This document shows, in pieces, positions 26,416 to 35,340 of a DNA stretch of 45,159 nucleotides (the first letter of the stretch is position 1; every line of letters begins with the position of its first letter). The position numbers and the translations under genes were made by a program. The notes below the pieces were generated by a model. It saw only the letters and a program-made list of their open reading frames with translations. It was not told the DNA's origin and searched no databases. Origin of the DNA: Pseudomonadota bacterium (GTDB taxonomy: Bacteria > Pseudomonadota > Gammaproteobacteria > Burkholderiales > Rhodocyclaceae); assembly GCA_018262095.1 (NCBI GenBank), contig JAGTRW010000032.1, positions 1 to 45,159 of the forward strand, read 5' to 3'.

Positions 26416-27510
26416 ATGACCGCCACTGTCTCGGGCGAAGCGCTGGCGGCCAGGCTTGCCTTTGGCCCCCCCGATCGCGAACTGCTGCGCCAGATTCTCA
26501 GTACGCAACAGCCCGACGAAATCGAAACCATCCGCCGCGCCGCCGAACAGACGCTGCTTGAAAATCACGGCGATGCCGTCCGCTTGCGCGGACTGATCGA
26601 GTTCTCCAACCGCTGCAGTTCGGACTGCCGCTACTGCGGAATCCGGCGCAGCAACCGCCAACTTGACCGCTACACGCTGACGCTCGGCGAGATCGTCGAG
26701 GCCGCCAGTTGGTGCGCGCAGCGGGGCTACGGATCGATCGTGCTGCAAGCGGGAGAACGACGAGATGCCAAGTTCACCCGCTTGGTCAGCGCAGCGGTCC
26801 GCGCCATCAAAGCAGCCACCGAGTCGCCGACGCTGCCGCGCGGCGTCGGCATTACGCTGTGCGTCGGCGAGCAGTCAGCCGACACCTACGCCGAATGGTT
26901 CGCTGCCGGCGCGCACCGCTACCTGCTGCGCATGGAAACCTCATCGCCCGAACTGTTCGCCGCGCTGCACCCGCCAAGCCAGACCTGGAGTTCGCGGCTA
27001 CAGTGCCTGAAGAGCCTGAAGACGCTCGGCTACCGAGTCGGCACCGGGGTCATGATCGGCTTGCCGGGGCAGAGCCTCGACGATCTGGTCGACGACCTCA
27101 TTTTCTTCCGCGACATCGGCGCCGACATGATCGGCATGGGACCTTACATCGCGCATGAACACGCTGTTTTGCCAGGCGGTGCGGCGATTCCCGACGGCGC
27201 AACGCGCCTGCAACTGGCGCTGCGAATGATCGCCGCCGCCCGCCTGCTGCTGCCCCGGATCAACATCGCCGCGACCACCGCGCTGCAAACGCTGGCGCCC
27301 GACGGCCGCGAACAGGGACTGCGTTTCGGCGCCAACGTCATCATGCCGCAGGCCACGCCCAATCGTGTTCGCCGCCTGTACACGCTCTACGATGGCAAAC
27401 CCTGCCTCGACGACAGCGCCAAGCAGTACGCAGCCTGTCTCGAAACGCGGATCAGCTCGGTCGGCAGACGGATTATCAGCAATGACTGGGGAGATCCGGC
27501 AAAGCACTGA
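26416..27510 (+). CDS. hydE: [FeFe]-hydrogenase maturase HydE (radical SAM)
   Basis: HydE works with HydG and HydF to build the bridging dithiolate of the H-cluster. The ATG at 26416 is chosen because CGGAGG lies just ahead and the N-terminus then fits the family (364 residues); an earlier in-frame start would overlap hydF by 330 bp. The radical-SAM motif CSSDCRYC gives Cys67, Cys71 and Cys74, followed by GIRRSN. Later elements MIGLPGQSLDDLVDDL and NVIMPQATPNRVR fit HydE and the related biotin synthase fold. The second, optional C-terminal cluster motif is not complete. It is the last gene of the hydrogenase operon. Confidence 0.94.
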   Translation: MTATVSGEALAARLAFGPPDRELLRQILSTQQPDEIETIRRAAEQTLLENHGDAVRLRGLIEFSNRCSSDCRYCGIRRSNRQLDRYTLTLGEIVEAASWCAQRGYGSIVLQAGERRDAKFTRLVSAAVRAIKAATESPTLPRGVGITLCVGEQSADTYAEWFAAGAHRYLLRMETSSPELFAALHPPSQTWSSRLQCLKSLKTLGYRVGTGVMIGLPGQSLDDLVDDLIFFRDIGADMIGMGPYIAHEHAVLPGGAAIPDGATRLQLALRMIAAARLLLPRINIAATTALQTLAPDGREQGLRFGANVIMPQATPNRVRRLYTLYDGKPCLDDSAKQYAACLETRISSVGRRIISNDWGDPAKH

Positions 27511-27617
27511 GAAGTAGGCGCCTTACATTATCTCATTGACCTGATCTTGTTTTCTGCTGACGCACGCCCCTATGCCGCCAACCCGTTCTGTCGCAAGTTC
27601 AGGATAACGGCCGGCAA

Positions 27618-27646
27618 TTGACTCAGCCGAGACGCTCAACGATACT
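27618..27646 (+). promoter_or_regulatory. Sigma70-type promoter ahead of the PaaK-like gene
   Basis: A -35 box TTGACT (27618-27623), 17-bp spacer and -10 box GATACT (27641-27646) place a start site about 50 nt ahead of the ATG at 27702. The 191-bp gap after hydE shows no obvious terminator hairpin, so read-through from the hydrogenase operon remains possible. Confidence 0.5.
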
Positions 27647-27701
27647 GAGCATCTTGCACTTTCCATCCTTGATTATCGATTGCCAACCAGAAAAAAAAGA
27701 T

Positions 27702-29000
27702 ATGTATTGGGAAAAAGAACTCGAAACCATCGACCGGAGAGCGCTTGAATCGCTGCAGCTTGATCGACTGAACAGTTCGTTGCGTCAAGCCGTAAAATCT
27801 CCAGGTTATTGCCGGATTCCGGAAATCAGCAAAATCGTCAAATCGGGGATGACATCGATAGCGCAGCTTGGCGAGCTTCCCTTCACCACCAAGGAAGACT
27901 TGAGGCAGGGCTTCCCCTGGGGATTTCTTTCGATGGACAAAAAAAACGTCGTTCGGCTGCATAGCTCAAGCGGCACCACCGGAAACCCGACCGTTGTTTA
28001 TCACAACCGGGAAGATCTGCAAAGCTGGGCCAATCTGATGGCGCGCTCGCTATTTTCCGCGGGAATTCGCGATACCGATGTCTTTCAGAATATGTCGGGC
28101 TATGGGCTATTTACTGGCGGTCTTGGCTTCCAGTATGGCGTCGAGAAGCTCGGCTGCCTGAGCATTCCTTCCGGTGCGGGAAACAGTCTGCGTCAGATAA
28201 AATTGATGCGCGATTTTGGCACGACGGTCGCGCACGCGATTCCCAGTTATCTCGGACGATTATTCGAGGTATTCAAGGACGAGGGGCTCGACCCGCGCCA
28301 GGATACCCAACTGCATACGCTGGTCATTGGCGCCGAGCCGCATAGCGAAGAACACCGACGGCGAATCGAGGAACTGTTCGGCGTCAAGGCGTATAACTCG
28401 TTCGGCCTGTCCGAAATGAATGGTCCGGGGGTGGCATTCGAATGCACCGAACAGAACGGTCTGCATGTCTGGGAAGATGCGTATGTGGTCGAGATCATCG
28501 ATCCGCTCACGCTGCAGCCCGTTGCCGCTGGCGAGATCGGCGAGCTGGTGATGACCACGCTCGACCGCCAGGCGATGCCGTTGATCCGCTATCGCACGCG
28601 CGATTTGACGCGCTTCATTCCCGGCCCCTGCCGCTGCGGTCGAACGCACCGTCGATTGGACCGGATCGCCGGGCGTTCCGATGACATGTTTATCATCAAG
28701 GGCTGCAATATTTTCCCGATGCAGATCGAAGGTGTTCTGCTCAAGCTACCTGAAGTCGGCGACGATTACCGGATAATCATCGAAACGATTGCCGATCAGG
28801 ACGAAATGCTTATCGAGGTCGAAGTCAAAAAGCAGTGGTTTACCGGCGATCTCGATTTTCTCGCGAAGCTTGAGAACCATATCGCTCGCCTCATCCGCGA
28901 CGAAGTGCTGGTGCGCCCGCTGATCAAACTCGTCGAACCGGGATCGATACCCAAATCGGAAGGCAAGGCGGTCAGGGTTTTTGATCATCGCCAGAGATAG
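27702..29000 (+). CDS. Phenylacetate-CoA ligase-like adenylate-forming enzyme
   Basis: Activates an aryl or related acid to its CoA thioester via an acyl-adenylate. The ATG at 27702 gives a 432-residue protein, the usual PaaK length, starting MYWEKELETI. The AMP-binding P-loop-like motif HSSSGTTGNPTVVYH is at about residues 86-101. AYNSFGLSEMNGPGVAFEC, the hinge region DRIAGRSDDMFIIKG and the C-terminal ligase domain follow. PaaK-like ligases beside ACT proteins are common in anaerobes near indolepyruvate oxidoreductase genes; those genes are absent here. Codon use is more AT-rich than in the genes around it. The substrate is not certain to be phenylacetate. Confidence 0.85.
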   Translation: MYWEKELETIDRRALESLQLDRLNSSLRQAVKSPGYCRIPEISKIVKSGMTSIAQLGELPFTTKEDLRQGFPWGFLSMDKKNVVRLHSSSGTTGNPTVVYHNREDLQSWANLMARSLFSAGIRDTDVFQNMSGYGLFTGGLGFQYGVEKLGCLSIPSGAGNSLRQIKLMRDFGTTVAHAIPSYLGRLFEVFKDEGLDPRQDTQLHTLVIGAEPHSEEHRRRIEELFGVKAYNSFGLSEMNGPGVAFECTEQNGLHVWEDAYVVEIIDPLTLQPVAAGEIGELVMTTLDRQAMPLIRYRTRDLTRFIPGPCRCGRTHRRLDRIAGRSDDMFIIKGCNIFPMQIEGVLLKLPEVGDDYRIIIETIADQDEMLIEVEVKKQWFTGDLDFLAKLENHIARLIRDEVLVRPLIKLVEPGSIPKSEGKAVRVFDHRQR

Positions 29001-29083
29001 CCGTTTCGCCGGAATTGCGTTTTTTTACATTAAGCAATCGTTATTTTTTAAAAAAAATGATGCATAATCGAGCCTAGACGACC
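29001..29083 (+). promoter_or_regulatory. AT-rich spacer before the ACT-domain gene
   Basis: This short gap contains runs of T and A (29020-29058), unlike the GC-rich window, and a possible -10 box CATAAT (29063-29068). No clear -35 box was found. Such curved AT-rich DNA is a typical H-NS target, and an H-NS-like gene lies 0.5 kb downstream. Confidence 0.35.
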
Positions 29084-29515
29084 ATGACCTATCAGGTTTC
29101 TGTTTTTCTCGAGAACAAACTGGGCCGCCTGGAAAAGGTGACCGCGGTATTGAAGCAGGCAAAGATCAATATCCGTTCAATTCATCTTAACCATACGGCA
29201 AATGGCTGGGGAATCCTGAACCTGGTCGTTTCAAATCCGGAGCTCGCGCTGCGGTTATTGAATGAAGGCGGAATGTCGGCGGCATTACGCGAAATTGTCG
29301 TCGTTAAAATGGCCGATGCGCCCGGCGGACTCGACGACTTGCTCAAGGGAATCGCCACGGCAGGTGTTAATTTCACCAATGCCTACGGCCGGGTTGTCGA
29401 TGATGGTGGTAGCGCCTTGTTGGTCATCGATATCCAGGATATTCCCGACGCGCGAATAAAGCTCGGGACTATCGGATTCGAAATCGTTGCCGATTCGCAG
29501 GTGTACGGGGTTTAG
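29084..29515 (+). CDS. Tandem ACT-domain protein
   Basis: A 143-residue cytoplasmic protein of two ACT-like halves: residues 1-70 (YQVSVFLENKLGRLEKVTAVLKQAKINIRS) and 71-143 (VVVKMADAPGGLDDLLKGIATAGVNFTNAYG). ACT domains bind amino acids and regulate enzymes. Stand-alone tandem forms next to PaaK-like ligases are presumed sensors or regulators for aromatic amino-acid or aryl-acid metabolism. The gene is 83 bp after the ligase. The ribosome binding site is weak. Confidence 0.85.
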   Translation: MTYQVSVFLENKLGRLEKVTAVLKQAKINIRSIHLNHTANGWGILNLVVSNPELALRLLNEGGMSAALREIVVVKMADAPGGLDDLLKGIATAGVNFTNAYGRVVDDGGSALLVIDIQDIPDARIKLGTIGFEIVADSQVYGV

Positions 29516-29573
29516 TTGTATCGCATCGAAAATATAACGATCCCGATTATTTTTTCACTTTAAAGGAAATGCC

Positions 29574-29876
29574 ATGTCAAGCTATCAAGAATTAGTCGCC
29601 CAACGCGAAGCACTCGACCGCCAGATCGACGCGGCTCGCCAAGCCGAACAGTCGAAGGCGATTGAAACGGTCAAAAGCCTGATCAAGCAGTTCGAGCTGA
29701 GCGCTGACGATTGCGGTTTCAAGGCGCAAAAAGGCGCCGCCAAGGCCAAGCAGGTCGTTCCCGTCAAATTCCGCGGCCCCAACGGCGAAGGCTGGTCCGG
29801 ACGCGGCCGGATCCCGGGATGGCTGGCCGCGCTCGAAAGCCAGGGCGCCACGCGCGACCAGTTCCGCATCGCCTAA
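29574..29876 (+). CDS. H-NS family nucleoid-associated protein
   Basis: A 100-residue DNA-binding protein. The N-terminal half is a coiled-coil oligomerisation region (LVAQREALDRQIDAARQ). The C-terminal half has the H-NS/BpH3-type DNA-binding core KFRGPNGEGWSGRGRIPGWL at about residues 65-84. Betaproteobacteria carry several such short paralogues. AAAGGAAA precedes the ATG. Its place at the end of an AT-rich island suggests that it may silence neighbouring acquired DNA; that is inference. Confidence 0.9.
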   Translation: MSSYQELVAQREALDRQIDAARQAEQSKAIETVKSLIKQFELSADDCGFKAQKGAAKAKQVVPVKFRGPNGEGWSGRGRIPGWLAALESQGATRDQFRIA

Positions 29877-29882
29877 ACAAGC

Positions 29883-29916
29883 GGCAGGCTACGCTCATAA
29901 AACTGCATGGCCTGCC
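29883..29916. terminator. Hairpin between convergent H-NS-like and selD genes
   Basis: Seven-bp arms GGCAGGC (29883-29889) and GCCTGCC (29910-29916) flank a 20-nt loop between two convergent stop codons. It may act as a bidirectional terminator; no strong T-run is present. Confidence 0.4.
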
Positions 29917-29937
29917 ACCCCCACCTGCTGGGGAGCC

Positions 29938-31002
29938 TCATTTGAACTCAACCTGCGGCGCGCCCGCTTTGATCTCGCCGATCACGCTAGCGTAAGCGAA
30001 ACCTTGTTGCCGGAAAACCGCCAATACCTCGGCAGCGACCTCGGGCGCACAGGCAATCAACAGACCGCCGCTGGTTTGCGGATCGGTGAGCAGCGCGCGT
30101 TCGGTGTCACCGAAACGCGCGTCGAGCACGACGCTTTCGCCGTAGCCCGCCCAGTTGCGCGCCGAGGCGCCGGTCACGCAAGCGCGTGCGGCATAGTCGA
30201 GCGCGTTGGGCAGAATCGGTAACGCAGCGTAATCGAGCACGGCAGTCACTGACGAGCCCTTGCAAATTTCGACCAGGTGGCCGAGCAGACCGAAACCGGT
30301 GACGTCGGTCATGGCATGAACGCCGGCCATACCGCCCAAGGTCGAACCCGGCGTATTAAGCTGCGTCGTCGAGGCGATCATCGCCGCGTAGTCGCTGTCC
30401 GCCAGCAGACCTTTCTTGAACGCCGCGCTGTACAGGCCGACGCCCAATCCCTTGCCGAGAATCAGCTGGTCGCCGGGCCGCGCACCGGTATTGCGCCGAA
30501 CGTTCGCGGGATGCACCAAGCCGATCGCCACCAGCCCGTAGATCGGCTCGACCGAATCGATGGTGTGACCGCCGGCGATCGGGATCCCGGCTTTGGCGCA
30601 GATCGACTCGCCGCCTTCGAGAATCAGCCGGATGGTGTCGAGCGGCAGCGTGTTCACCGGCATGCCGACGATCGCCAGCGCGAAAAGCGGTGTGCCGCCC
30701 ATCGCGTAGATGTCCGAGATGGCGTTGGTCGCCGCGATGCGGCCGAAATCGAAGGGGTCATCGACGATCGGCATGAAGAAATCGGTGGTCGCGACGATCG
30801 CCTGCCCATCGTTGATCTGATAGACGGCGGCGTCGTCGCTCGTTTCGATGCCGACCAGCAGTTGCGGCGGGATCAGCGCCGGCGCGGTCTTGGCCAGGAT
30901 CTTTTCGAGCACGCCGGGAGCGATCTTGCAGCCGCAGCCGCCGCCGTGCGACAGTTGGGTCAGGCGGACCGGCGCGACGGGGGTAGGTTCATTCGTGGAC
31001 AT
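29938..31002 (-). CDS. selD: Selenide, water dikinase (selenophosphate synthetase)
   Basis: Makes selenophosphate, the selenium donor for selenocysteine and selenouridine. The 354-residue protein has the N-terminal catalytic motif HGGGCGCK with Cys23 and Lys26 (a Cys form, not selenocysteine). Next come the ATP/metal segment [33 protein letters not shown], the motif IAGGHTID and [21 protein letters not shown] is a good ribosome binding site. It lies 26 bp after the CopZ-like gene and is probably co-transcribed with it. No selenoprotein or other sel gene is in the window. Confidence 0.95.
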   Translation of the reverse strand: MSTNEPTPVAPVRLTQLSHGGGCGCKIAPGVLEKILAKTAPALIPPQLLVGIETSDDAAVYQINDGQAIVATTDFFMPIVDDPFDFGRIAATNAISDIYAMGGTPLFALAIVGMPVNTLPLDTIRLILEGGESICAKAGIPIAGGHTIDSVEPIYGLVAIGLVHPANVRRNTGARPGDQLILGKGLGVGLYSAAFKKGLLADSDYAAMIASTTQLNTPGSTLGGMAGVHAMTDVTGFGLLGHLVEICKGSSVTAVLDYAALPILPNALDYAARACVTGASARNWAGYGESVVLDARFGDTERALLTDPQTSGGLLIACAPEVAAEVLAVFRQQGFAYASVIGEIKAGAPQVEFK

Positions 31003-31028
31003 GGTCGTCCTTTATAGAAATTGATCGA

Positions 31029-31238
31029 TTACAGCGTAAAGTCGAATCCCGCGCCTTCAACCGCCGCGCGCAACTGCTCGGCGCCGACCGTCGCCGGATC
31101 GTAGGCGATTCGGGCCGTTCCGGCTTCAAGCGACACCTCGACGGAGGACACCCCGGGCAAGGCGAGCAAGACGGCCGTGACATTCTTGACGCAGCCCTGG
31201 CAGCTCATTCCGCCAACGCCGATATCGATCTTTTCCAT
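31029..31238 (-). CDS. copZ: CopZ-like heavy-metal-associated (HMA) copper chaperone
   Basis: A 69-residue ferredoxin-fold metallochaperone with the Cu(I)-binding motif GMSCQGC (Cys13, Cys16). It would carry copper to the nearby CopA ATPase in the cytoplasm. GGAG lies 10 nt ahead of the ATG. It is separated from copA by 262 bp, so it may have its own promoter, and it leads into selD with a short gap. Confidence 0.9.
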   Translation of the reverse strand: MEKIDIGVGGMSCQGCVKNVTAVLLALPGVSSVEVSLEAGTARIAYDPATVGAEQLRAAVEGAGFDFTL

Positions 31239-31500
31239 GTTGAGTTTTCTCCAATAAACCTAAAAACTGCAGTTCGAACCACAACGACACGACGGGCACA
31301 ACGAAGAAGCTTGGCTTTCTTGGATTCTTGTAAATCACCTCGTGGTGATACGGAAACACATGGCAAGCCATTGTTTTTTCGTCGTGATCGTTGTCCCACA
31401 GGGATTGGCTTCGCGGCATGTTCGTCGTGGTTAATCGCTTTTCCCAGGATAAAACGCCGCCCGGACTGCGCCGGACTGAAATGATACCAGCGCCACCCGA
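31239..31500 (-). other. copA-copZ intergenic region
   Basis: No gene was accepted in these 262 bp. A small hairpin ATCACC-TCGT-GGTGAT is near 31336-31351. I found no clear CueR-type operator or strong promoter, although copZ probably needs one. A minus-strand frame crossing this region lacks a ribosome binding site and resembles nothing known. Confidence 0.4.
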
Positions 31501-33909
31501 CTAGTGCCGGCCGGCGCGCCAACGGCGCAAGAGCAGTGAATTCGAAACGACCGACACCGAGCTCATCGCCATCGCCGCGCCGGCAAAAACCGGATTGAGC
31601 ATCCCCGCCGCCGCCAAAGGGATTCCCAGGACGTTGTAGATGAAAGCGAAAAAGAGGTTCTGCCTGATCTTGGCGAGCGTCGCGCGCGACAACGCGATGG
31701 CGTCGGCGACGCCGTGCAAATCGCTGCGCACCAGCGTCATGTCGGCGGCCTCGATCGCGGCGTCCGAACCGGCGCCGATGGCGAAGCTGATGTCGGCGGC
31801 AGCGAGCGCCGGCGCGTCGTTGATGCCGTCGCCGACCATCGCCACGACTTGCCCGTCGCTTTTGAGTTCATTGACCGCAGCGGCCTTGTCGCCGGGCAGG
31901 ATGCCGGCGCGAAAATCGGCGATTCCGGCCTGCGCTGCGATCGCCGCCGCCGTGCGCTCGTTGTCGCCGGTCAGCATGACGACGCGGATTCCCATCGCGG
32001 TCAGGCGCGCCAACGCTGCGCGCGAGCTCTCGCGCAGCGGGTCGGCGATCGCCAGCAGCGCCAGCGCGACGCTGCGCCCGGCCAAACTTTCGGCGAGCAC
32101 CACGACGGTCTTGCCATCGCCTTGCAGGCTGGCGATCTGATCGCCCGGCAGCGCGAGTTCAGCAAACCAGTCGGGAGCACCAAGCTGCAGGCGACGTCCA
32201 TCGACCGTTCCTTCGACGCCGTGTCCGGCCAGCGCGCGAAAATCGACGACGGCAGGCAGCATCGAGCCCTTGGCGCGCAGCAGGATGGCGCGCGCCAGCG
32301 GGTGCTCAGAGCCCTGCTCGAGCGCCGCAGCGAGTTGCAGCGCCGCTTCGGCGTCGAGCGCCAGCGGCACCAGGTCGGTGACGATCGGTTCGCCGCGCGT
32401 CAGCGTTCCGGTCTTGTCGACCGCCAGCACGGAAATTTTCTCGGCGTGTTCGAGCGCTTCGGCGTTGCGCACCAGAATCCCGGCGCTGGCGCCCTGCCCG
32501 GTGCCGACCATGATCGCCGTCGGCGTCGCCAGACCGAGCGCGCAAGGACAGGCGATCACCAGCACGGCGACGGCATTGACCAACGCCTCGCTAAAGACGC
32601 CGCCGAACCACCACCAAGCGGCGAAGGTCAGCAGCGCGATGGCGCAGACGACCGGAACGAAGATCGCCGAAATGCGGTCGGCGAGCCGCTGCACCGGCGC
32701 TTTCGAGCCCTGGGCCTGCGCCACCAGGCGGATGATCCCGGCCAGCAGCGTGTGTTCGCCGACGCCGGTGGCGCGGCAGCGCAGCATTCCCTGACCGTTG
32801 GCGGTCGCCGCGAAGACGCGGTCGCCGGCAGCCTTGGCGACCGGCATGCTCTCGCCGGTGAGCCTCGCTTCATTGACGCTCGAAGCGCCGTCGATCACCT
32901 CGCCGTCGACCGGCAGGCTCTCGCCCGGGCGAACGATGAAGACGTCGCCGGGAATCAGCAAGCCGACCGGCAGTTCGATCAACTGCCCGTCGCGCTCGAC
33001 GCGCGCGGTTTTGGGCTGCAGGCGAATGAGCGCTTCGATCGCCGCGGTCGTCTTGGCCTTGGCGCGCGCTTCGAGCAGCTTGCCGAGCAGCACCAGCGTG
33101 ATCACTGCCGCCGACGCCTCGAAATAAACTGGCAGGCCATCGATTGCGCCGAGCGTCACAAAAAGGCTGAAGAAATACGCGGCACTGGTCCCCAGCGCGA
33201 CCAGTACGTCCATGTTGGCGCCGCCGCCGCGCAAGGATTTCCAGCCACCGTCGTAGAAACGCCAGCCGATCCAGAACTGCACCGGGGTCGCCAGCACGAG
33301 CTGCAGCCAGCGCGGCAGCAGATCCTGATGGTGATGAAGATCGCCGCTGAACATCGTCGCCATCTGCGCCAACAGCGGCAGCGTCAGCGCCGCTGAAATC
33401 CAGAAGCGCTTAAGCTCGGCCTGATACGCGGCGAGTTTTCTCGCCTTTTCGTCGTCGCGCGAGCTGTCGTCGGCGACCCGGGCTTTGAATCCCGCTTTTT
33501 CAACCGCGGCGATCAGCAGCGCGGCGTCGGCGACGCCCGGCGTGTAACGGATTCGCGCGCGCTCGGCGGCGAGGTTGACCGCTGCATCGACGCCCGGCAG
33601 ACGGCTCAATACTTTCTCGATTCGCGTCGAACACGCAGCGCAGCTCATTCCTTCGATGGCCAGCTCGACGCTCTGCTGCGGAACACTGAAACCCGCTTTC
33701 TCGATGGACTCGACGATCTGCTGCGGCGTCGTCTGCCCTGCAGCCAACTCGATGCGCGCACGCTCGCTCGCCAGATTGACGGTCGCCGCGACGCCGGGCA
33801 GCCGATTGAGGACTTTCTCGATACGCGCGGCGCAGGCGGCGCAGGTCATTCCGGCGAGCGGCAGATCGAGGCGGTGGGTGCTTGCAATGGATTCAGAAAT
33901 GGTCGTCAT
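31501..33909 (-). CDS. copA: Copper-exporting P1B-type ATPase CopA
   Basis: Pumps Cu(I) out of the cytoplasm at the inner membrane. The 802 residues carry two N-terminal HMA domains, MTCAAC (Cys23/Cys26) and MSCAAC (Cys90/Cys93). Eight membrane helices include the metal-binding CPC motif (Cys454, Cys456). LTGES in the actuator domain, phosphorylation Asp498 in DKTGT, the SEHPLA nucleotide-site motif and [10 protein letters not shown] are all present. It begins 6 bp after the TauE-like gene. FixI/CcoI-type ATPases feeding cbb3 oxidase look similar, and the DsbD/TauE-like neighbour keeps that option open, but the two HMA domains favour CopA. Confidence 0.93.
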   Translation of the reverse strand: MTTISESIASTHRLDLPLAGMTCAACAARIEKVLNRLPGVAATVNLASERARIELAAGQTTPQQIVESIEKAGFSVPQQSVELAIEGMSCAACSTRIEKVLSRLPGVDAAVNLAAERARIRYTPGVADAALLIAAVEKAGFKARVADDSSRDDEKARKLAAYQAELKRFWISAALTLPLLAQMATMFSGDLHHHQDLLPRWLQLVLATPVQFWIGWRFYDGGWKSLRGGGANMDVLVALGTSAAYFFSLFVTLGAIDGLPVYFEASAAVITLVLLGKLLEARAKAKTTAAIEALIRLQPKTARVERDGQLIELPVGLLIPGDVFIVRPGESLPVDGEVIDGASSVNEARLTGESMPVAKAAGDRVFAATANGQGMLRCRATGVGEHTLLAGIIRLVAQAQGSKAPVQRLADRISAIFVPVVCAIALLTFAAWWWFGGVFSEALVNAVAVLVIACPCALGLATPTAIMVGTGQGASAGILVRNAEALEHAEKISVLAVDKTGTLTRGEPIVTDLVPLALDAEAALQLAAALEQGSEHPLARAILLRAKGSMLPAVVDFRALAGHGVEGTVDGRRLQLGAPDWFAELALPGDQIASLQGDGKTVVVLAESLAGRSVALALLAIADPLRESSRAALARLTAMGIRVVMLTGDNERTAAAIAAQAGIADFRAGILPGDKAAAVNELKSDGQVVAMVGDGINDAPALAAADISFAIGAGSDAAIEAADMTLVRSDLHGVADAIALSRATLAKIRQNLFFAFIYNVLGIPLAAAGMLNPVFAGAAMAMSSVSVVSNSLLLRRWRAGRH

Positions 33910-33915
33910 GGTCGC

Positions 33916-34587
33916 TTAGAGTTGAAAGATCAGCCGCAGTGCCATGAACAAGCCCCGCAGGCCAAAACAAAGCACCAGCAGCCCGGCGACGAAACGGACC
34001 GCCGGCTTCGCCGCGTAGGCCTTGAGGCGAACAGCGAGCAGTCCGGCGAGCAGCAGGTTGGGCAGCGTGCCCAGGCCGAAAGCGAGCATCGTCAATGCGC
34101 CGCTGGCTGCCGAGCCGCTGGCCAGCGCAGTGACCAGCGCGCTATAGACCAGGCCGCACGGCAGCCAGCCCCACAGCACGCCGAGCGGAAAGGCCTGCGC
34201 CATCGTTCGCGCCGGCAGATAGCGCCGCGTCAGCGGCTGCAGGTGGCGCCACAGTCTTTGCCCGAAACGCTCGCTGAAGGCCAGCGCGCGCGTCACGCCC
34301 AGCAGATAGACGCCGAGCGCGACGAGCATCAGGTTGGCGAGAACGAAGAGCATGATGCGCACCGGCAACTGGTCGGCGAGCGCCAGGCTGGCGCCACCGA
34401 GCGCGCCTGCGATGGCACCGGCAACGCCGTAGCTCAGGATTCGCCCGGCGTTGTACGCCAGCTGCAGCGACGGGCGCGTCGCGGCGCCCAGCGACAGCGC
34501 GCCGACGATGCCGCCGCACATCCCGATGCAGTGCGTCCCGCCGAGCAGGCCGATCAGGAACAACGCGAAATAGCTCGATTCGGGCAT
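33916..34587 (-). CDS. TauE/SafE (DsbD_2-like) family membrane protein
   Basis: A 223-residue inner-membrane protein with about six helices. I prefer the ATG at 34587; an upstream GTG at 34614 has no better ribosome binding site. The opening LIGLLGGTHCIGMCGGIVGAL (about residues 11-31), with paired Cys and His, is typical of the small TauE/SafE-DsbD_2 proteins found beside copper ATPases and cbb3 oxidase assembly genes. A second Cys is in WGWLPCGLVYSAL. It may help transfer copper or reducing power across the membrane; that role is inferred from neighbours in other genomes. Confidence 0.8.
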   Translation of the reverse strand: MPESSYFALFLIGLLGGTHCIGMCGGIVGALSLGAATRPSLQLAYNAGRILSYGVAGAIAGALGGASLALADQLPVRIMLFVLANLMLVALGVYLLGVTRALAFSERFGQRLWRHLQPLTRRYLPARTMAQAFPLGVLWGWLPCGLVYSALVTALASGSAASGALTMLAFGLGTLPNLLLAGLLAVRLKAYAAKPAVRFVAGLLVLCFGLRGLFMALRLIFQL

Positions 34588-34684
34588 GGGCCGGAAAACA
34601 AGGAGGGAAAACACGGAGTTTAACCGACTTGCAGCGCTGGCCGACCGACAGCCTATTACGCGGGATTGATTCCCGCGCGCAGCT

Positions 34685-34993
34685 TCAGTGGTAATCGTCT
34701 TCGCACTGATGCCGCACCGCCAGGACGGTCACCGTACTGGCGTCCTCCACCTCGAACAGCGCGACGTATCCGGCCGAACCGAAAGGAATCACCAGCTCGC
34801 GAAGAAATGGGTTATCGGGACTTGCCTTGCGGAAGCTGAATGGCGAAAACTCAAGGCTGCGAATGGCGTTCTTGATCGCCTCCAGCGCGCGCTCGGCGTG
34901 CGCCCGGTCGGCTTGATCCTTGGCCAGCAGGAATTCATAGAGGCGCAGCAGATCGGTTTGCGCGTCTTGCGTAAACCGAACCTGATAGCTCAC
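34685..34993 (-). CDS. ParE/RelE-superfamily toxin
   Basis: A 102-residue toxin-like protein with the ParE/RelE fold pattern: YQVRFTQDAQTDLLRLYEFLL at the N-terminus, SPFSFRKASPDNPFLRELVIPF in the middle and a beta-strand ending VTVLAVRHQCEDDYH. The ATG overlaps the antitoxin stop by 4 bp. ParE toxins poison gyrase and RelE toxins cut mRNA; sequence alone does not decide which. The long helix and the C-terminal RHQxEDDY fit ParE better. Confidence 0.85.
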   Translation of the reverse strand: MSYQVRFTQDAQTDLLRLYEFLLAKDQADRAHAERALEAIKNAIRSLEFSPFSFRKASPDNPFLRELVIPFGSAGYVALFEVEDASTVTVLAVRHQCEDDYH

Positions 34994-35256
34994 TTGCCTG
35001 CCTTCGACTCGGCCAGCATCGTTTCGAGGCGAGCGACGACCGCTTCTGAGCTGACATAGGCGCCATTTTGCGAAGCATTGTCACGAGCCAGAAGCCCGCG
35101 CGCGATGAACTCGCGCTGAAATTGCCGGCGTTCGACATTTCCCCTGATCGACTGCTCGACAAAGCTCGAAAGGCTTTCGCCTTCCTCCAGAACTTGCTCG
35201 GCCGCTTGACGCAGCTCGGGATCGACGCGCAAGGATGGAAAGCTTGCCGTTTTCAT
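34990..35256 (-). CDS. Antitoxin partner (ribbon-helix-helix-like)
   Basis: An 88-residue small protein preceding the toxin. The ATG at 35256 is chosen because AGGAG lies 5 nt ahead; GTG codons at 35259 and 35262 overlap the spacing of that site. The N-terminus (KTASFPSLRVDPELRQAAEQVLEEGESLSSFVEQSIRGNVERR) fits a ribbon-helix-helix DNA-binding antitoxin of the YlcI/YnfO type. The C-terminal part would wrap the toxin. A perfect palindrome lies just upstream. Confidence 0.82.
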   Translation of the reverse strand: MKTASFPSLRVDPELRQAAEQVLEEGESLSSFVEQSIRGNVERRQFQREFIARGLLARDNASQNGAYVSSEAVVARLETMLAESKAGK

Positions 35257-35271
35257 CACCACTCCTCATGT

Positions 35272-35285
35272 GTTGCAATTGCAAC
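35272..35285 (-). promoter_or_regulatory. Operator-like palindrome of the toxin-antitoxin operon
   Basis: GTTGCAATTGCAAC is a perfect 14-bp palindrome, 16 bp upstream of the antitoxin ATG. On the minus strand a weak promoter (TTGCAC, 17 bp, CAAAAT) lies just ahead, so the palindrome would sit at the transcription start. This is a usual place for antitoxin autorepression. Confidence 0.6.
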
Positions 35286-35340
35286 GCATTTTGACATCGC
35301 CGCCGATCTGGTGCAACAACGCAGAAGGTGATACGCGGCT

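Noticed and set aside
31205-31522. 105-codon minus-strand frame between copA and copZ
   Set aside because: It overlaps the copZ start and the end of copA, lacks a ribosome binding site and has no recognisable sequence features.
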